This document shows, piece by piece, positions 16,548 through 24,783 of a stretch of 33,814 nucleotides of DNA. This DNA comes from Candidatus Fibrimonadaceae bacterium (GTDB lineage Bacteria > Fibrobacterota > Fibrobacteria > Fibrobacterales > Fibrobacteraceae): contig JAITUM010000093.1 of NCBI GenBank assembly GCA_031286305.1, positions 1 through 33,814 of the forward strand, read 5' to 3'. The stretch's first letter is position 1; every line of letters begins with the position of its first letter. The notes under the pieces were generated by a model, which was not told the DNA's origin, did no database searches, and worked only from the letters and a program-made list of their open reading frames with translations. The position numbers and the translations under genes are program-made.

Positions 16548-17279
16548 CTACTCCTCTTCCGGCAGTTCCGCATTGTGATAAACATCTTGCACATCGTCGT
16601 GGTCTTCCATTTTTTCAATCATCTTCATTAGTTTCTGAGCGTCTTCGCCTTCCAGCTTTACAGTGTTTTCCGGAACATATGTGAGTTCGGCGGAGAGCAT
16701 TTCAATATTTGCGTTTTCAAGAGCCTTGGTCACCGGCTCAAAAGATTCGGGAGAAGTTTCTATTTCATGAACATCGTCTTGCGTGTTTATATCGGTTGCG
16801 CCTGCTTCTAAAATTAAATCCATAACTTTTTCTTCCGGATGGGCAGCAGCATCTACAATTATAATCCCTTTATGTTTGAATGTCCAGGCAACAGAACCTT
16901 GCTCACCCATATTTCCACCGTTTTTGTTGAAAATATTTCTCACATCCGCAACGGAACGCGTGCGGTTATCGGTTAAGCATTGCACCAAAATTGCACAGCC
17001 AGCGGGGCCATAACCCTCATACATAGGCTCTTCCATATTTGCCCCGGAATTTCCGCCTACACCTTTTGCTATTGCGCTTTCAATATTTTTTGCCGGGAGG
17101 CTTTGCCCCTTGGCTTTGAGTATTGCCGCTCTAAGGCGAGGGTTTGCATCAGAATTCCCGCCGCCCAATTTTGCTGCAACGGAAATTTCTTTTATGAGTT
17201 TATTCCATGCCTTGGCTTTGCCAATATCGGTTTTTGCCTTTTTGCGTTTAATGTTAGCCCACTTTGAATGTCCTGCCAT
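16548..17279 (-). CDS. yebC: YebC/PmpR family protein
   Basis: 243 residues, normal for the family. The N-terminus MAGHSKWANIKRKKAKTD is diagnostic, followed by GGNSDANPRLRAAI and the acidic C-terminal domain ending NAELPEEE. Members act as transcriptional regulators or, as TACO1-like proteins, aid translation of difficult codons; which applies here is unknown. AAGGAG five bases before the ATG supports the start. It is the last gene of the minus-strand group with nuoK (11 bases between). Confidence 0.96.
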   Translation of the reverse strand: MAGHSKWANIKRKKAKTDIGKAKAWNKLIKEISVAAKLGGGNSDANPRLRAAILKAKGQSLPAKNIESAIAKGVGGNSGANMEEPMYEGYGPAGCAILVQCLTDNRTRSVADVRNIFNKNGGNMGEQGSVAWTFKHKGIIIVDAAAHPEEKVMDLILEAGATDINTQDDVHEIETSPESFEPVTKALENANIEMLSAELTYVPENTVKLEGEDAQKLMKMIEKMEDHDDVQDVYHNAELPEEE

Positions 17280-17290
17280 ATTTACTCCTT

Positions 17291-17602
17291 TTAACCTTGC
17301 ATCTGTGAGTATTCATCCGAATCAATTGTCTCTTGGTTGCGGAAAATTAAAACCACTATAGCAAGACCTATGCAAGCCTCAGCTGCTGCAACGGCTATAA
17401 CAAAAATTGGTGTTATTTGACCGGCCACGCTTTGCAAAGCGGGCAGGCTCTTTGAAAATCCAATGAAACTCAAATTTGCAGCATTTATTGCAAGCTCCAA
17501 TCCCAAAAAAGCAAAAAATATATTTCTTTTAGAAATAATTGTGGCAATACCAAAGCAAAATAGCACAGCAGCCAAAAGTTGAATTGAAAGCGGAGAAAAC
17601 AT
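17291..17602 (-). CDS. nuoK: NADH-quinone oxidoreductase subunit K
   Basis: 103 residues from the ATG at 17602, matching the usual NuoK length. A GTG at 17635 would extend it by 11 residues and overlap the prenyltransferase gene, but the family N-terminus aligns best from MFSPLSIQLL. Three membrane spans are visible. The conserved membrane glutamates are present: E36 in LGLELAINAANL and E75 in VAAAEACIGLAIVV. NuoK is a proton-pumping membrane subunit of complex I. It is odd that no other nuo gene is nearby. An MrpC antiporter subunit is a homologous alternative, but the AAAEA motif favours NuoK. Confidence 0.9.
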   Translation of the reverse strand: MFSPLSIQLLAAVLFCFGIATIISKRNIFFAFLGLELAINAANLSFIGFSKSLPALQSVAGQITPIFVIAVAAAEACIGLAIVVLIFRNQETIDSDEYSQMQG

Positions 17603-17619
17603 GGGGTAAAGGTAGAAAA

Positions 17620-18516
17620 TTAAAAAATCCCCCACCCAAACAATCCAGCAATCATTGTAATTTTAATCATGTTTTGTGAAAATCGCCACTTTTTTAACAA
17701 AGCAAAAATCACGGATAAAAGCAAACCGGGAAAAACACCAAAAATCACTACCGGCTTAAACAAGGCAAGCATGGCTAAACATTTAAGTTCGCATATTATA
17801 ACAAGTGTCAAAGAGAGGTTTATACCCAACAGCACGGGGAAAGTTTTTAAACCGAGAGCCTTGTCACCTTCCATATCTTCTATGTCTTTTGTTATTTCTC
17901 TTGCAAAAGTTAACATAAAGGCAAAAAATGACAAGTGCAAAAGTTCTGCTTGATTAAATTTTAGCAGGGGAATGACTATAGGCGTTGTGGTTAATAACGC
18001 TACCGCAAAATTTCCGACCAAAGGCAAGCCCTTTAAAAACTTGTTATATATAAAACATAAAACCCCAACTAAAACAAATAACCAAGCAAGTTCAAAACCA
18101 AAAATTACTGCCAAAAAAAAACAGGCAAACGCAACAAGGAAAGCTCTTTTTAAACTTATTTTCCCGCTAGGCAAAGGGCGCTTTGGGCGATTGATTTTAT
18201 CTACTTCAAAATCTACAATATCGTTATGTGCGTTGGCAAAAGAAAGCAGAAAAAATACTCCAACAGAAAGCCAAACAGCTTCGTGAAAATCACTCTTTGC
18301 AATGTAAAAAGAATACACGCACACACCCGCCGCAAACAAAGAATTCCAAACCCGGCACAACACAAAGAATGCGAGTTGAGAGTTGAGAGTTGAGAGTTGA
18401 GAACTCCCTTCCCGCTTTGTATCTCGCTGGTGAACAGCCGAAGGCTGGTAGGTTTTTTTTCTTGAGCGAAACGTTTCCTTTTGCGCCTCGCTATCCCTAA
18501 GCGTAGATTTATGCAT
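17620..18516 (-). CDS. UbiA family prenyltransferase with repeat-derived N-terminal extension
   Basis: 298 residues from the ATG at 18516 (an in-frame TTG at 18528 is possible). Both Asp-rich motifs are present: NDIVDFEVDKINRPKRPLPSG and REITKDIEDMEGDKALGLKT, which bind the prenyl diphosphate with Mg2+. About eight hydrophobic segments follow. The form resembles geranylgeranylglycerol-phosphate-type prenyltransferases; the acceptor is unknown (quinone or lipid). The first ~48 residues are not UbiA-like. They are encoded by a heptamer array and a dispersed repeat (18373-18541), so the natural start has probably been displaced; recognisable sequence begins at FFVLCRVWNSL. The stop lies 17 bases before nuoK. 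Confidence 0.88.
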   Translation of the reverse strand: MHKSTLRDSEAQKETFRSRKKTYQPSAVHQRDTKREGSSQLSTLNSQLAFFVLCRVWNSLFAAGVCVYSFYIAKSDFHEAVWLSVGVFFLLSFANAHNDIVDFEVDKINRPKRPLPSGKISLKRAFLVAFACFFLAVIFGFELAWLFVLVGVLCFIYNKFLKGLPLVGNFAVALLTTTPIVIPLLKFNQAELLHLSFFAFMLTFAREITKDIEDMEGDKALGLKTFPVLLGINLSLTLVIICELKCLAMLALFKPVVIFGVFPGLLLSVIFALLKKWRFSQNMIKITMIAGLFGWGIF

Positions 18517-18541
18517 TCTAATTCTCAATTCTCAATTCTCA
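18373..18541. repeat. Repeat cassette flanked by oppositely oriented heptamer arrays
   Basis: The left arm is (GAGTTGA)4 at 18373-18400 and the right arm (ATTCTCA)3 at 18521-18541. The arms are roughly inverted copies of each other. Between them, 18403-18434 matches the reverse complement of the 47-bp unit at 25961-25992 in 29 of 32 positions by my count. A hairpin CAGCC-ttc-GGCTG (minus strand, 18435-18447) adjoins it. The cassette lies over the start of the prenyltransferase gene and may be a small mobile or amplifying element. Confidence 0.75.
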
Positions 18542-18567
18542 ACTAAACATATCGCTGTGAAACGTTT

Positions 18568-19515
18568 TTAAGACTCTTGTGCCAAAATTGAAATCGGACT
18601 TTTTCCAATGGCTGTGTCAATGCGGCTGATTAGAGAAATTTCGGTGGATATCTTAGGTTTTATGGAAAAGAGTAAAAGCCCGTGGTGACTTAAAATTGTG
18701 AGCCCGCGACCGGTGTAGTCTTCTATTCCAAGCGGAATGGTTTCCCCTGCAATGGCGCTTTGCCGCCTAATGCGTTCCAAAATTCTCTGCTTGGTCAAAA
18801 GACCGCCGGAATCTTTTACGGATATTCCGTAGAAATCTTTATTCATCACCAAACGCACATTCACTTCTTTGCCTTGCGGAATATTTATATTTGCGTAGTC
18901 TATTATATTGTGAATACTATGGTCTTTTTTGTCGCGGATATAAGCTGTTATGCCTAAAACTCCATAAGCAATTGCATTTGTAACCAATTCGTGACAGTTC
19001 ATCATGAATGTATTTTTTATTGAGCATGGAATTTTATCTATAAAATCTGCAAATTTATTTTCTACCAATTTCAGCATACTTATATTGCCGGAGATAGAAT
19101 AGCTGTTGTCAAAAAGTTTTTCCTTTTCAAAGAAAAAATCTAAACACAAATCTTTTGTTTGAAAATTTTTTAAAATTCCGAGCAATGTATATTCATTTAA
19201 TTTATCCATGTGAATTAAATTACATATATTATATTTGATAGCAAAATCAAAAAAGTTTTCTTTTTCGTTTGGAATAATAACGATCTTGCTTGTTTTTAAA
19301 TTTATTTTGCTCATCAAGTTTTGCGGGTTGTATTTGGTGTCTTTATCAATTGAAACAAAAAACAGATTATCATCATCCGGTTCAAAATTATTCAGTCTCA
19401 AACTTACATCATGCGGAATTAAGCCTTGTTTTTCCAAGTTTTTGTACAGCTGCTGTATTTTTTCTTGAAGAACAGGCGAACAAAATTCGGGAATTATATT
19501 GCAAAAATGTTTCAT
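18568..19515 (-). CDS. RsbW/histidine-kinase-like ATPase domain protein
   Basis: 315 residues. The C-terminal half has the GHKL ATPase motifs: N box CHELVTNAIAYG (E176, N180), G1 VKDSGG (D235, G237-G238) and G2 DYTGRGLTIL (G269, G271). No phosphoacceptor His region is visible, so it resembles anti-sigma or switch kinases (RsbW/SpoIIAB) rather than a classical sensor kinase. The N-terminal half (about 35-125) has a receiver-like alternation of strands and helices (NLFFVSIDKD, KIVIIPNEKE), but this is a weak guess. Its ATG overlaps the rmlD stop as ATGA, implying coupled translation. Its partner protein is not evident in the window. Confidence 0.78.
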   Translation of the reverse strand: MKHFCNIIPEFCSPVLQEKIQQLYKNLEKQGLIPHDVSLRLNNFEPDDDNLFFVSIDKDTKYNPQNLMSKINLKTSKIVIIPNEKENFFDFAIKYNICNLIHMDKLNEYTLLGILKNFQTKDLCLDFFFEKEKLFDNSYSISGNISMLKLVENKFADFIDKIPCSIKNTFMMNCHELVTNAIAYGVLGITAYIRDKKDHSIHNIIDYANINIPQGKEVNVRLVMNKDFYGISVKDSGGLLTKQRILERIRRQSAIAGETIPLGIEDYTGRGLTILSHHGLLLFSIKPKISTEISLISRIDTAIGKSPISILAQES

Positions 19516-20369
19516 CTTTCAAGTTCCAAATATTTAGAAAGCGAATCTTGCCATGTCAAAATATTTACATCAAAATTTTTCTTTATTTTTGTTTTATCTA
19601 AAGCAGACCAAAAGGGTCGTTTTGCGAGGCTTTTCCACTCGGAGCTTGGAACCGGCAAAATGGGAATTTCCCGTTCAATGAGTTTTTTTTGCAAAGCTTG
19701 TTTTTGAATTTCTTTTGCAAAGTCGTGCCAGCTTGCAATGCCTTCGCCGGTAAAATGATAAATGCCGGGATGTTTTTGGCTTTCTGCTATTTTGAGTATA
19801 GCTGCTGCTAGGTCGCAAGTCCAAGTTGGGTTTCCCAGCTGGTCGTTAACAACGGAAATCTGTTCTTTTGTTCGCATCAAATTTAGCATTGTTTTGGCAA
19901 AATTTTTTCCATGAAACCCATAGAGCCAAGCGGTTCGAATTATCCAGTGATTAGGATTTGCGTTTGCCAAGTTAGCTTCACCCTCAGCCTTTGCTTTGCC
20001 ATATGCGTTTATTGGGTTCAATGGAGCATCTTCTGCTAGCGGGTTGGGAGCGTTGCCGTTTAAAACATAATCCGTTGAAATGTGTATTATGCCAATTCCG
20101 GCTTTTGCAGAGCATTTGCCGAGAATTTCCGGACCAATTGCGTTTAATTTGTGGTTTAATTCCACTTCTGTTTCTGCATTATCCACAGCGGTATAAGCTG
20201 CGCAATTTATTACAAAACTCGGTTTATTTGCGGAAATATAGCCAAAAACGGCAGATTCATCTGTTATATCAACTTCTATATCGCTCTCACAAATTTCAAA
20301 ACAGCCTCCAGCCAAGGCACTCAAATCTCGCCCAAGCATTCCTTTAGAGCCTGTTATCCAGAATTTCAT
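19512..20369 (-). CDS. rmlD: dTDP-4-dehydrorhamnose reductase
   Basis: 285 residues, typical of RmlD. The Rossmann motif is GSKGMLG (7-13). The SDR catalytic parts are STDYV (98-102) and YGKAK (Y123, K127). Conserved NCAAYTAVDNAE and RTAWLYG segments are also present. It reduces dTDP-4-keto-L-rhamnose to dTDP-L-rhamnose for surface polysaccharides. No rmlA, B or C lies nearby. A promoter motif sits just upstream, and the gene heads the group with the ATPase, prenyltransferase, nuoK and yebC genes. Confidence 0.95.
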   Translation of the reverse strand: MKFWITGSKGMLGRDLSALAGGCFEICESDIEVDITDESAVFGYISANKPSFVINCAAYTAVDNAETEVELNHKLNAIGPEILGKCSAKAGIGIIHISTDYVLNGNAPNPLAEDAPLNPINAYGKAKAEGEANLANANPNHWIIRTAWLYGFHGKNFAKTMLNLMRTKEQISVVNDQLGNPTWTCDLAAAILKIAESQKHPGIYHFTGEGIASWHDFAKEIQKQALQKKLIEREIPILPVPSSEWKSLAKRPFWSALDKTKIKKNFDVNILTWQDSLSKYLELER

Positions 20370-20379
20370 TGTGTAACGT

Positions 20380-20390
20380 AATATAGTAAA
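20380..20390 (-). promoter_or_regulatory. Predicted rmlD promoter, near-leaderless
   Basis: The minus strand reads TTTACTATATT at 20390-20380, directly after the stop of the beta-lyase gene and 10 bases before the rmlD ATG. No Shine-Dalgarno sequence fits in the gap. A start 6-8 bases beyond the motif would leave a leader of a few bases at most. Confidence 0.6.
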
Positions 20391-21839
20391 TCACAAACTA
20401 TCACCAAAATCTTGCCTGAACTTCGCTATTAGCTTGGACTGCCAGTCTGATACAGGCTCAAGCCTGCCATAGAAGAACCTCAAAATTTTCGGCTCTTCGT
20501 AGAATTTCAAACCCTCGACTAATTGGCGATTTTTATACAACCAAACTAACCTGTCAATAGCATAATTAACTTGCGACAAAGTGAACACTCGTCTGGGCAA
20601 AGCGAGTCTAAGCAGCTCCATATTGGAATATTGCTCTTTGCCATTCTCGTCTCTTTGTTCGCTCAGCGTGCCGCGTTCCATTCCGCGAATTCCGCTGGCA
20701 ATGTAGTAGGCCGAGCCGAGTGCACCGGCTGGGTACTGGCTTTGCGGGATATGGTCTAAGAAAGACATCGCATCAACGTGGCAACCCAAGCCACCCGGCG
20801 GAGTGATAACAGGAATGCCGAGTTTGTCAAGTTCCTTGACCATGTGGTCAATAAATATCGGTCCCTGGCTAATCATATCTTCATCAAGCGTTTCTTCCAA
20901 CCCAACTGCAATAGCTTCCATCTCGCGTACCGACATTCCACCATAGGTCAAAAAACCTTCGTATAGCGGTATCAATTCACGCATTTTCAAAAAGTGTTCG
21001 TGATTATTTGTGCATATGCCGCCGCCGCGCCCAAAACCAAGCTTGCGAGCGGAAAAGTAAATGATGTCCGAGAGTTCGCCAAACTTCAAAACAATCTCGT
21101 GCAGTGTCATATCTTTGCAGGCTGCTTCGCGTTTTTTGTTGAAGTAAAGGTTATCGGCCAAGAGGCTGGCATCAAGCACCAAGGGTATATTATTAGCGCG
21201 GCAAACTTTGCTTGTTTCCGCAAAGTTTTCAAGCGAAAAGGGTTGCCCGCCAACAAGGTTTGTTCCGGCCTCCATGCGCACATAGGCTATTTTGCTTGGG
21301 CCGTGTTTTTTTATAACCTCGTTCAGTTGCTCAATATCAATGTTACCCTTGAATGGTAGGTCGCTCTTGATTTTGAGTCCATCTTTGATTATAAGCTCTT
21401 CGACTGTGCCCCCGTTAACCGTGATTAGCGCCTTAGCGGTGGTGAAGTGATAGTTTGTTGGCACCACATAACCTTTTTTGACAAATATTTTCGATAGTAT
21501 ATTTTCGCACGCACGCCCTTGGTGGGCAGGCAAAAAATATTTACAGCCAAAGAAGTTTTTAATCGACTTCTCAAGCCGGGTAAAGGTTTCGCTGCCGGCA
21601 TAGCTATCATCGGCGTACATCATAGCAGCAACCTGCCGGTCGCTCATGGCGTTCACGCCGCTATCGGTTAGCATGTCCATAAAGACATCCCGATTATGCA
21701 GCAAAAATGTGTTGTTTCCTGCTTCTGCAATAGCCCTACCGCGCTCCTCTATGGGGACAAGGTTCAGCTTTTGGATAATGCGTACCTTGTGCATTTCGAG
21801 GGGAAAGGACTCACCAGTATAAAATTTGACTTCAGCCAT
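20391..21839 (-). CDS. Tyrosine phenol-lyase / tryptophanase family PLP beta-lyase
   Basis: 482 residues, close to the family's 456-471. Shared landmarks are NTFLLHNRDVFMDMLTDSG, YAGSETF, PAHQGR and the PLP lysine K266 in FSARKLGF. The aspartate that contacts the pyridine nitrogen is D223 in LDASLL. Family enzymes cleave tyrosine to phenol or tryptophan to indole, with pyruvate and ammonia. MERG (387-390) and LRFF near the C-terminus match tyrosine phenol-lyase rather than tryptophanase (VEIG, LRHF). However, the Arg that follows D-A-T in known enzymes is Leu226 here, and the sequence after the lysine is unlike either (GFGRGGG versus KD). The substrate is therefore uncertain. It has its own promoter and a ribosome site, AAGGAAAAG. 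Confidence 0.85.
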   Translation of the reverse strand: MAEVKFYTGESFPLEMHKVRIIQKLNLVPIEERGRAIAEAGNNTFLLHNRDVFMDMLTDSGVNAMSDRQVAAMMYADDSYAGSETFTRLEKSIKNFFGCKYFLPAHQGRACENILSKIFVKKGYVVPTNYHFTTAKALITVNGGTVEELIIKDGLKIKSDLPFKGNIDIEQLNEVIKKHGPSKIAYVRMEAGTNLVGGQPFSLENFAETSKVCRANNIPLVLDASLLADNLYFNKKREAACKDMTLHEIVLKFGELSDIIYFSARKLGFGRGGGICTNNHEHFLKMRELIPLYEGFLTYGGMSVREMEAIAVGLEETLDEDMISQGPIFIDHMVKELDKLGIPVITPPGGLGCHVDAMSFLDHIPQSQYPAGALGSAYYIASGIRGMERGTLSEQRDENGKEQYSNMELLRLALPRRVFTLSQVNYAIDRLVWLYKNRQLVEGLKFYEEPKILRFFYGRLEPVSDWQSKLIAKFRQDFGDSL

Positions 21840-21865
21840 TTTCTTTTCCTTGCTTTTAAATGCAA

Positions 21866-21886
21866 AATATAGAAAATAATGATTAA
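21866..21886 (-). promoter_or_regulatory. Predicted promoter of the beta-lyase gene
   Basis: On the minus strand TTAATCATTA (21886-21877) abuts TTTTCTATATT (21876-21866), 26 bases before the ATG at 21839. The layout copies the GH5 promoter exactly. A leader with AAGGA follows. Confidence 0.6.
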
Positions 21887-21914
21887 TATATTTTTATATT
21901 TTCCCCCAACATCC

Positions 21915-23030
21915 CTAGCTTTTCTCTTGCAAACAAACTTCTTTGAAGAACCAAGTGCAGAGGGGAACGCCTAAAATAAATCCCCACAAGCCGAATAATT
22001 TTCCGAATATCGTTAAAATACCCAAAACTACAACGGGGTTTAAACGCAGATGAGAACCATAAATGCGGGGATTCAAAATATAAGCTTCTATCATGTGTAT
22101 AAATGTGATTAGACTTATGGCTGCAAACATTAAACCAACGCCATCTTGCTGCAAAGACATCATGCAAATGGGCACAGAAGATATAAATACACCGGCTATC
22201 GGTATAAAACTGCAGAAAAATACGATTGAAATTAAAAACGCCGAATATTTTCCGATTCCAAGTATCAAAAGCACAACAAATGTCAGCATGCTGTTCAGCA
22301 GGGCTATAAAGAATTGCGCCTCAAAAGCACGCCCTACCGTTCTTGCAAACTGAACTATGCCCGGTTTTACCTCTTGAAAAACAAAACCAAAGCGCGATTT
22401 TTCAAATCTTGAAATGGCATGAGTGAGACGAGGATAGTCTAAAATTATCAAAAATGAGAATAGCAGAGACAATAAAAATGAGCTGGCTATGCCCATCATT
22501 TTTCCCGAATACAGAAACACCGTGCCTATGTTTTTCTTGATATTCCCGCTGCTTTCCGCAGTGGGCAAATCAAAAACGCTTTGCAAAATTAACAGAGTTG
22601 GCGACTTCACGGCATTAGCTTCCGGATGCGCAAAATGATGCATGTCTATGAGCATCTGATTTAATAAAGGAGAAGATTCCGCAAGCTTGTTCACTTGTGC
22701 ATCTACCGCTTCTATGTACTTTTCAAAATTTTCAAAGAAAGATATGGTTTGCTTTTTAACTTCGGTTGTCACAAAATACATGGTTCCGCTTATTAAAACC
22801 AAAAATACTAATCCAACTAACCATGTTCTAAGCGCACGATGTTTAATTTTGCCCTTTATTTTTTCGCTTACTCTATATTGCAAAAATGCAAATATAAAAG
22901 TTAAAAATATGAGCAAGAAGAAAGAGCTTAGCCAGTAAATAAGCACTATAAGACCAATCCACACCGCCATTTTAGCCAATTGCGGGTATTTAGTCACTAT
23001 CCATGGGGTTTTAGGATTTGAGTCAGTCAT
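21915..23030 (-). CDS. AI-2E family transporter (PerM/YdiK type)
   Basis: 371 residues from the ATG at 23030, which overlaps the dsbD stop by 8 bases; an upstream in-frame start at 23075 would overlap it by 53 and is less likely. Several membrane spans with a large central soluble segment (about 80-180) match PF01594. The conserved C-terminal block is present: FIPIAGVFISSVP, EAYILNPRIYG and FGLWGFILGVPL. Members export small molecules or ions; the autoinducer role is shown only for some. It is third in the citE-like, dsbD, permease group. Confidence 0.9.
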   Translation of the reverse strand: MTDSNPKTPWIVTKYPQLAKMAVWIGLIVLIYWLSSFFLLIFLTFIFAFLQYRVSEKIKGKIKHRALRTWLVGLVFLVLISGTMYFVTTEVKKQTISFFENFEKYIEAVDAQVNKLAESSPLLNQMLIDMHHFAHPEANAVKSPTLLILQSVFDLPTAESSGNIKKNIGTVFLYSGKMMGIASSFLLSLLFSFLIILDYPRLTHAISRFEKSRFGFVFQEVKPGIVQFARTVGRAFEAQFFIALLNSMLTFVVLLILGIGKYSAFLISIVFFCSFIPIAGVFISSVPICMMSLQQDGVGLMFAAISLITFIHMIEAYILNPRIYGSHLRLNPVVVLGILTIFGKLFGLWGFILGVPLCTWFFKEVCLQEKS

Positions 23031-24783
23031 CAAAACGGAATATAGAAAATGCTTTTTCCAATACTTCAACCACAATGTCTGGGGTTAAAATTTCCGGCAA
23101 TAAAATAGGCTCCCCGTGCGAGCTTAACAATAAGTCAAATGGGACCGCGCTACGACCGTAGGTTTCAAAAAATTTTAAAGCCTCGCTGTTAGGCTTGGTG
23201 TAGTCCGCTTGCATTTTGACTATGGGAATTGCAGCAAAAGCCTCTTTAACCCTTTCATTTTCAAATACCGCCTTCTCATTCACTTTGCAAGTTATGCACC
23301 AGTCCGCAGTTCCATTCACCCAAACGGCAATGCCCTCGTTTTGCAAACTGTCCAGTTTTTTGCTTGAAAAAGAAACCCACCCCGTTGCAACGCTTGCTTC
23401 AACAAAATCATCGGAGATTTTCACAAACTGCTGCCATGAAAAAATGCAAAACACAACAAAGGCAAACCACAAAAGAACAAAACGCCACCAAGGTTTTCCC
23501 GGATTTGCAACTAAACCAGAAAGCCATGCAAAAAAAGCGGCAAGGCATAAAAGCAAAGCGAGCACCAAAGAAGCTGATGCCCCTGCCTGCTTGGCAAAAA
23601 TCCAAAAAAGCCAAACTACCGTCAGCAAAAGCGGAAATCCCAAAAACTGCTTTAACACAAGCATCCAGTGCCCGGGTTGCGGAAGTTTTTTTGTCCAGTG
23701 CGGAAAAATGCTCAATACAATGTATGGAGAAGCCAAGCCAAGCGCAACAGCAGCAAAAATTGAGAACAGCTCAATTACCGAAGCCGTAAAAGCAAAACCA
23801 ATGGCCGTGCCCAAAAAAGGAGCCGAGCAGGGAGTGGATAAAAGCACAAGCAAAATCCCATAGGCAAAAGCCCCGCGAGCACCATCTTTTTTTGCACGAT
23901 TCTCCCAAACTTTAATTGCGTTGCCCGGCATCCAAATATCAAAAACTCCCCAAAGACTCAAAGCGAAAATTGCAATACCCAAAGCCATTACTGCCGTATA
24001 AGCCGGATACTGAAATTGAAAACCCCAACCCACCGCGTGTCCCGTTAAGCGGGCAGCCAAAATGGCCAAGGCTATAACAAAAAAGGTGCTCAATACTCCG
24101 CCGGTTGTGGCAAGCCCCCACTTGAGCATATTGCGTTTTGTTTCTCCGGACTTTCGCATCAAATCAAAAACCTTAATAAACAGAACGGGCAACACACAGG
24201 GCATAACATTCAAAAGCAAGCCGCCTAGCAAAGCCAAAAGGAGGTATAAAAGAAATGATTTTTTATTTAAAATGAAGTTTTTTTTTACCGTTTCCGTAGC
24301 GCCGGCATCATTGAACGCAGGCACACTATCAAATGAAACTTCTATGGTTCTTGGGGCCAGGCATATTCTGGAACACGCCTGATAAGTGAATTTGAGTTTT
24401 ACATCATAAGGATTGCATGTTTCCGATACAAAGCTCACAGGCAAACTCACCACAAAAGAATCTTGCAGCAAAAATAAATCCATGTTCAAAACTTCGTTAT
24501 GCAATTTTTCAGGCTCAGGCCATAATGCCAAACCAAACTTCATGCCTTCCGAAACAGGCTCTATGCTACTTGGAATCAAAAAATCATCCGGAACCGTATC
24601 TGCATTTATGTGCCAGCCTTGCGGTATTATAATCTCCACATAAAGGGTATCGCCGGCCTGTGGAATTTCTTGTGAGTAAAACAATTTCGTTTTTGGCGGT
24701 TCCATATTGTTTAAAGATACGGGAACCTGCGTCACTGCAAAGCTTGCGAAAAATGCAATGCTTAAAAAAAACAAACGAATCAT
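23023..24783 (-). CDS. dsbD: DsbD-type thiol:disulfide interchange protein
   Basis: 586 residues with the three-part DsbD plan. A signal peptide (1-19) precedes a periplasmic alpha domain (about 25-155) with the pair C137/C141 in YQACSRICLAP. The membrane domain (175-450) has C196 in NVMPCVLPV and C319 in LLSTPCSAPF. The C-terminal thioredoxin-like domain has C496/C499 in ADWCITCK. It carries electrons from cytoplasmic thioredoxin to periplasmic thiol proteins. Its ATG overlaps the preceding gene's stop as ATGA, and its end overlaps the permease start. Confidence 0.95.
   Translation of the reverse strand: MIRLFFLSIAFFASFAVTQVPVSLNNMEPPKTKLFYSQEIPQAGDTLYVEIIIPQGWHINADTVPDDFLIPSSIEPVSEGMKFGLALWPEPEKLHNEVLNMDLFLLQDSFVVSLPVSFVSETCNPYDVKLKFTYQACSRICLAPRTIEVSFDSVPAFNDAGATETVKKNFILNKKSFLLYLLLALLGGLLLNVMPCVLPVLFIKVFDLMRKSGETKRNMLKWGLATTGGVLSTFFVIALAILAARLTGHAVGWGFQFQYPAYTAVMALGIAIFALSLWGVFDIWMPGNAIKVWENRAKKDGARGAFAYGILLVLLSTPCSAPFLGTAIGFAFTASVIELFSIFAAVALGLASPYIVLSIFPHWTKKLPQPGHWMLVLKQFLGFPLLLTVVWLFWIFAKQAGASASLVLALLLCLAAFFAWLSGLVANPGKPWWRFVLLWFAFVVFCIFSWQQFVKISDDFVEASVATGWVSFSSKKLDSLQNEGIAVWVNGTADWCITCKVNEKAVFENERVKEAFAAIPIVKMQADYTKPNSEALKFFETYGRSAVPFDLLLSSHGEPILLPEILTPDIVVEVLEKAFSIFRFDD

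Noticed and set aside
23216-23863. 215-codon plus-strand ORF opposite dsbD
   Set aside because: Shadow of dsbD; composition is biased (Lys, Ala, Gln), there is no signal or motif, and the DsbD cysteines are on the other strand.
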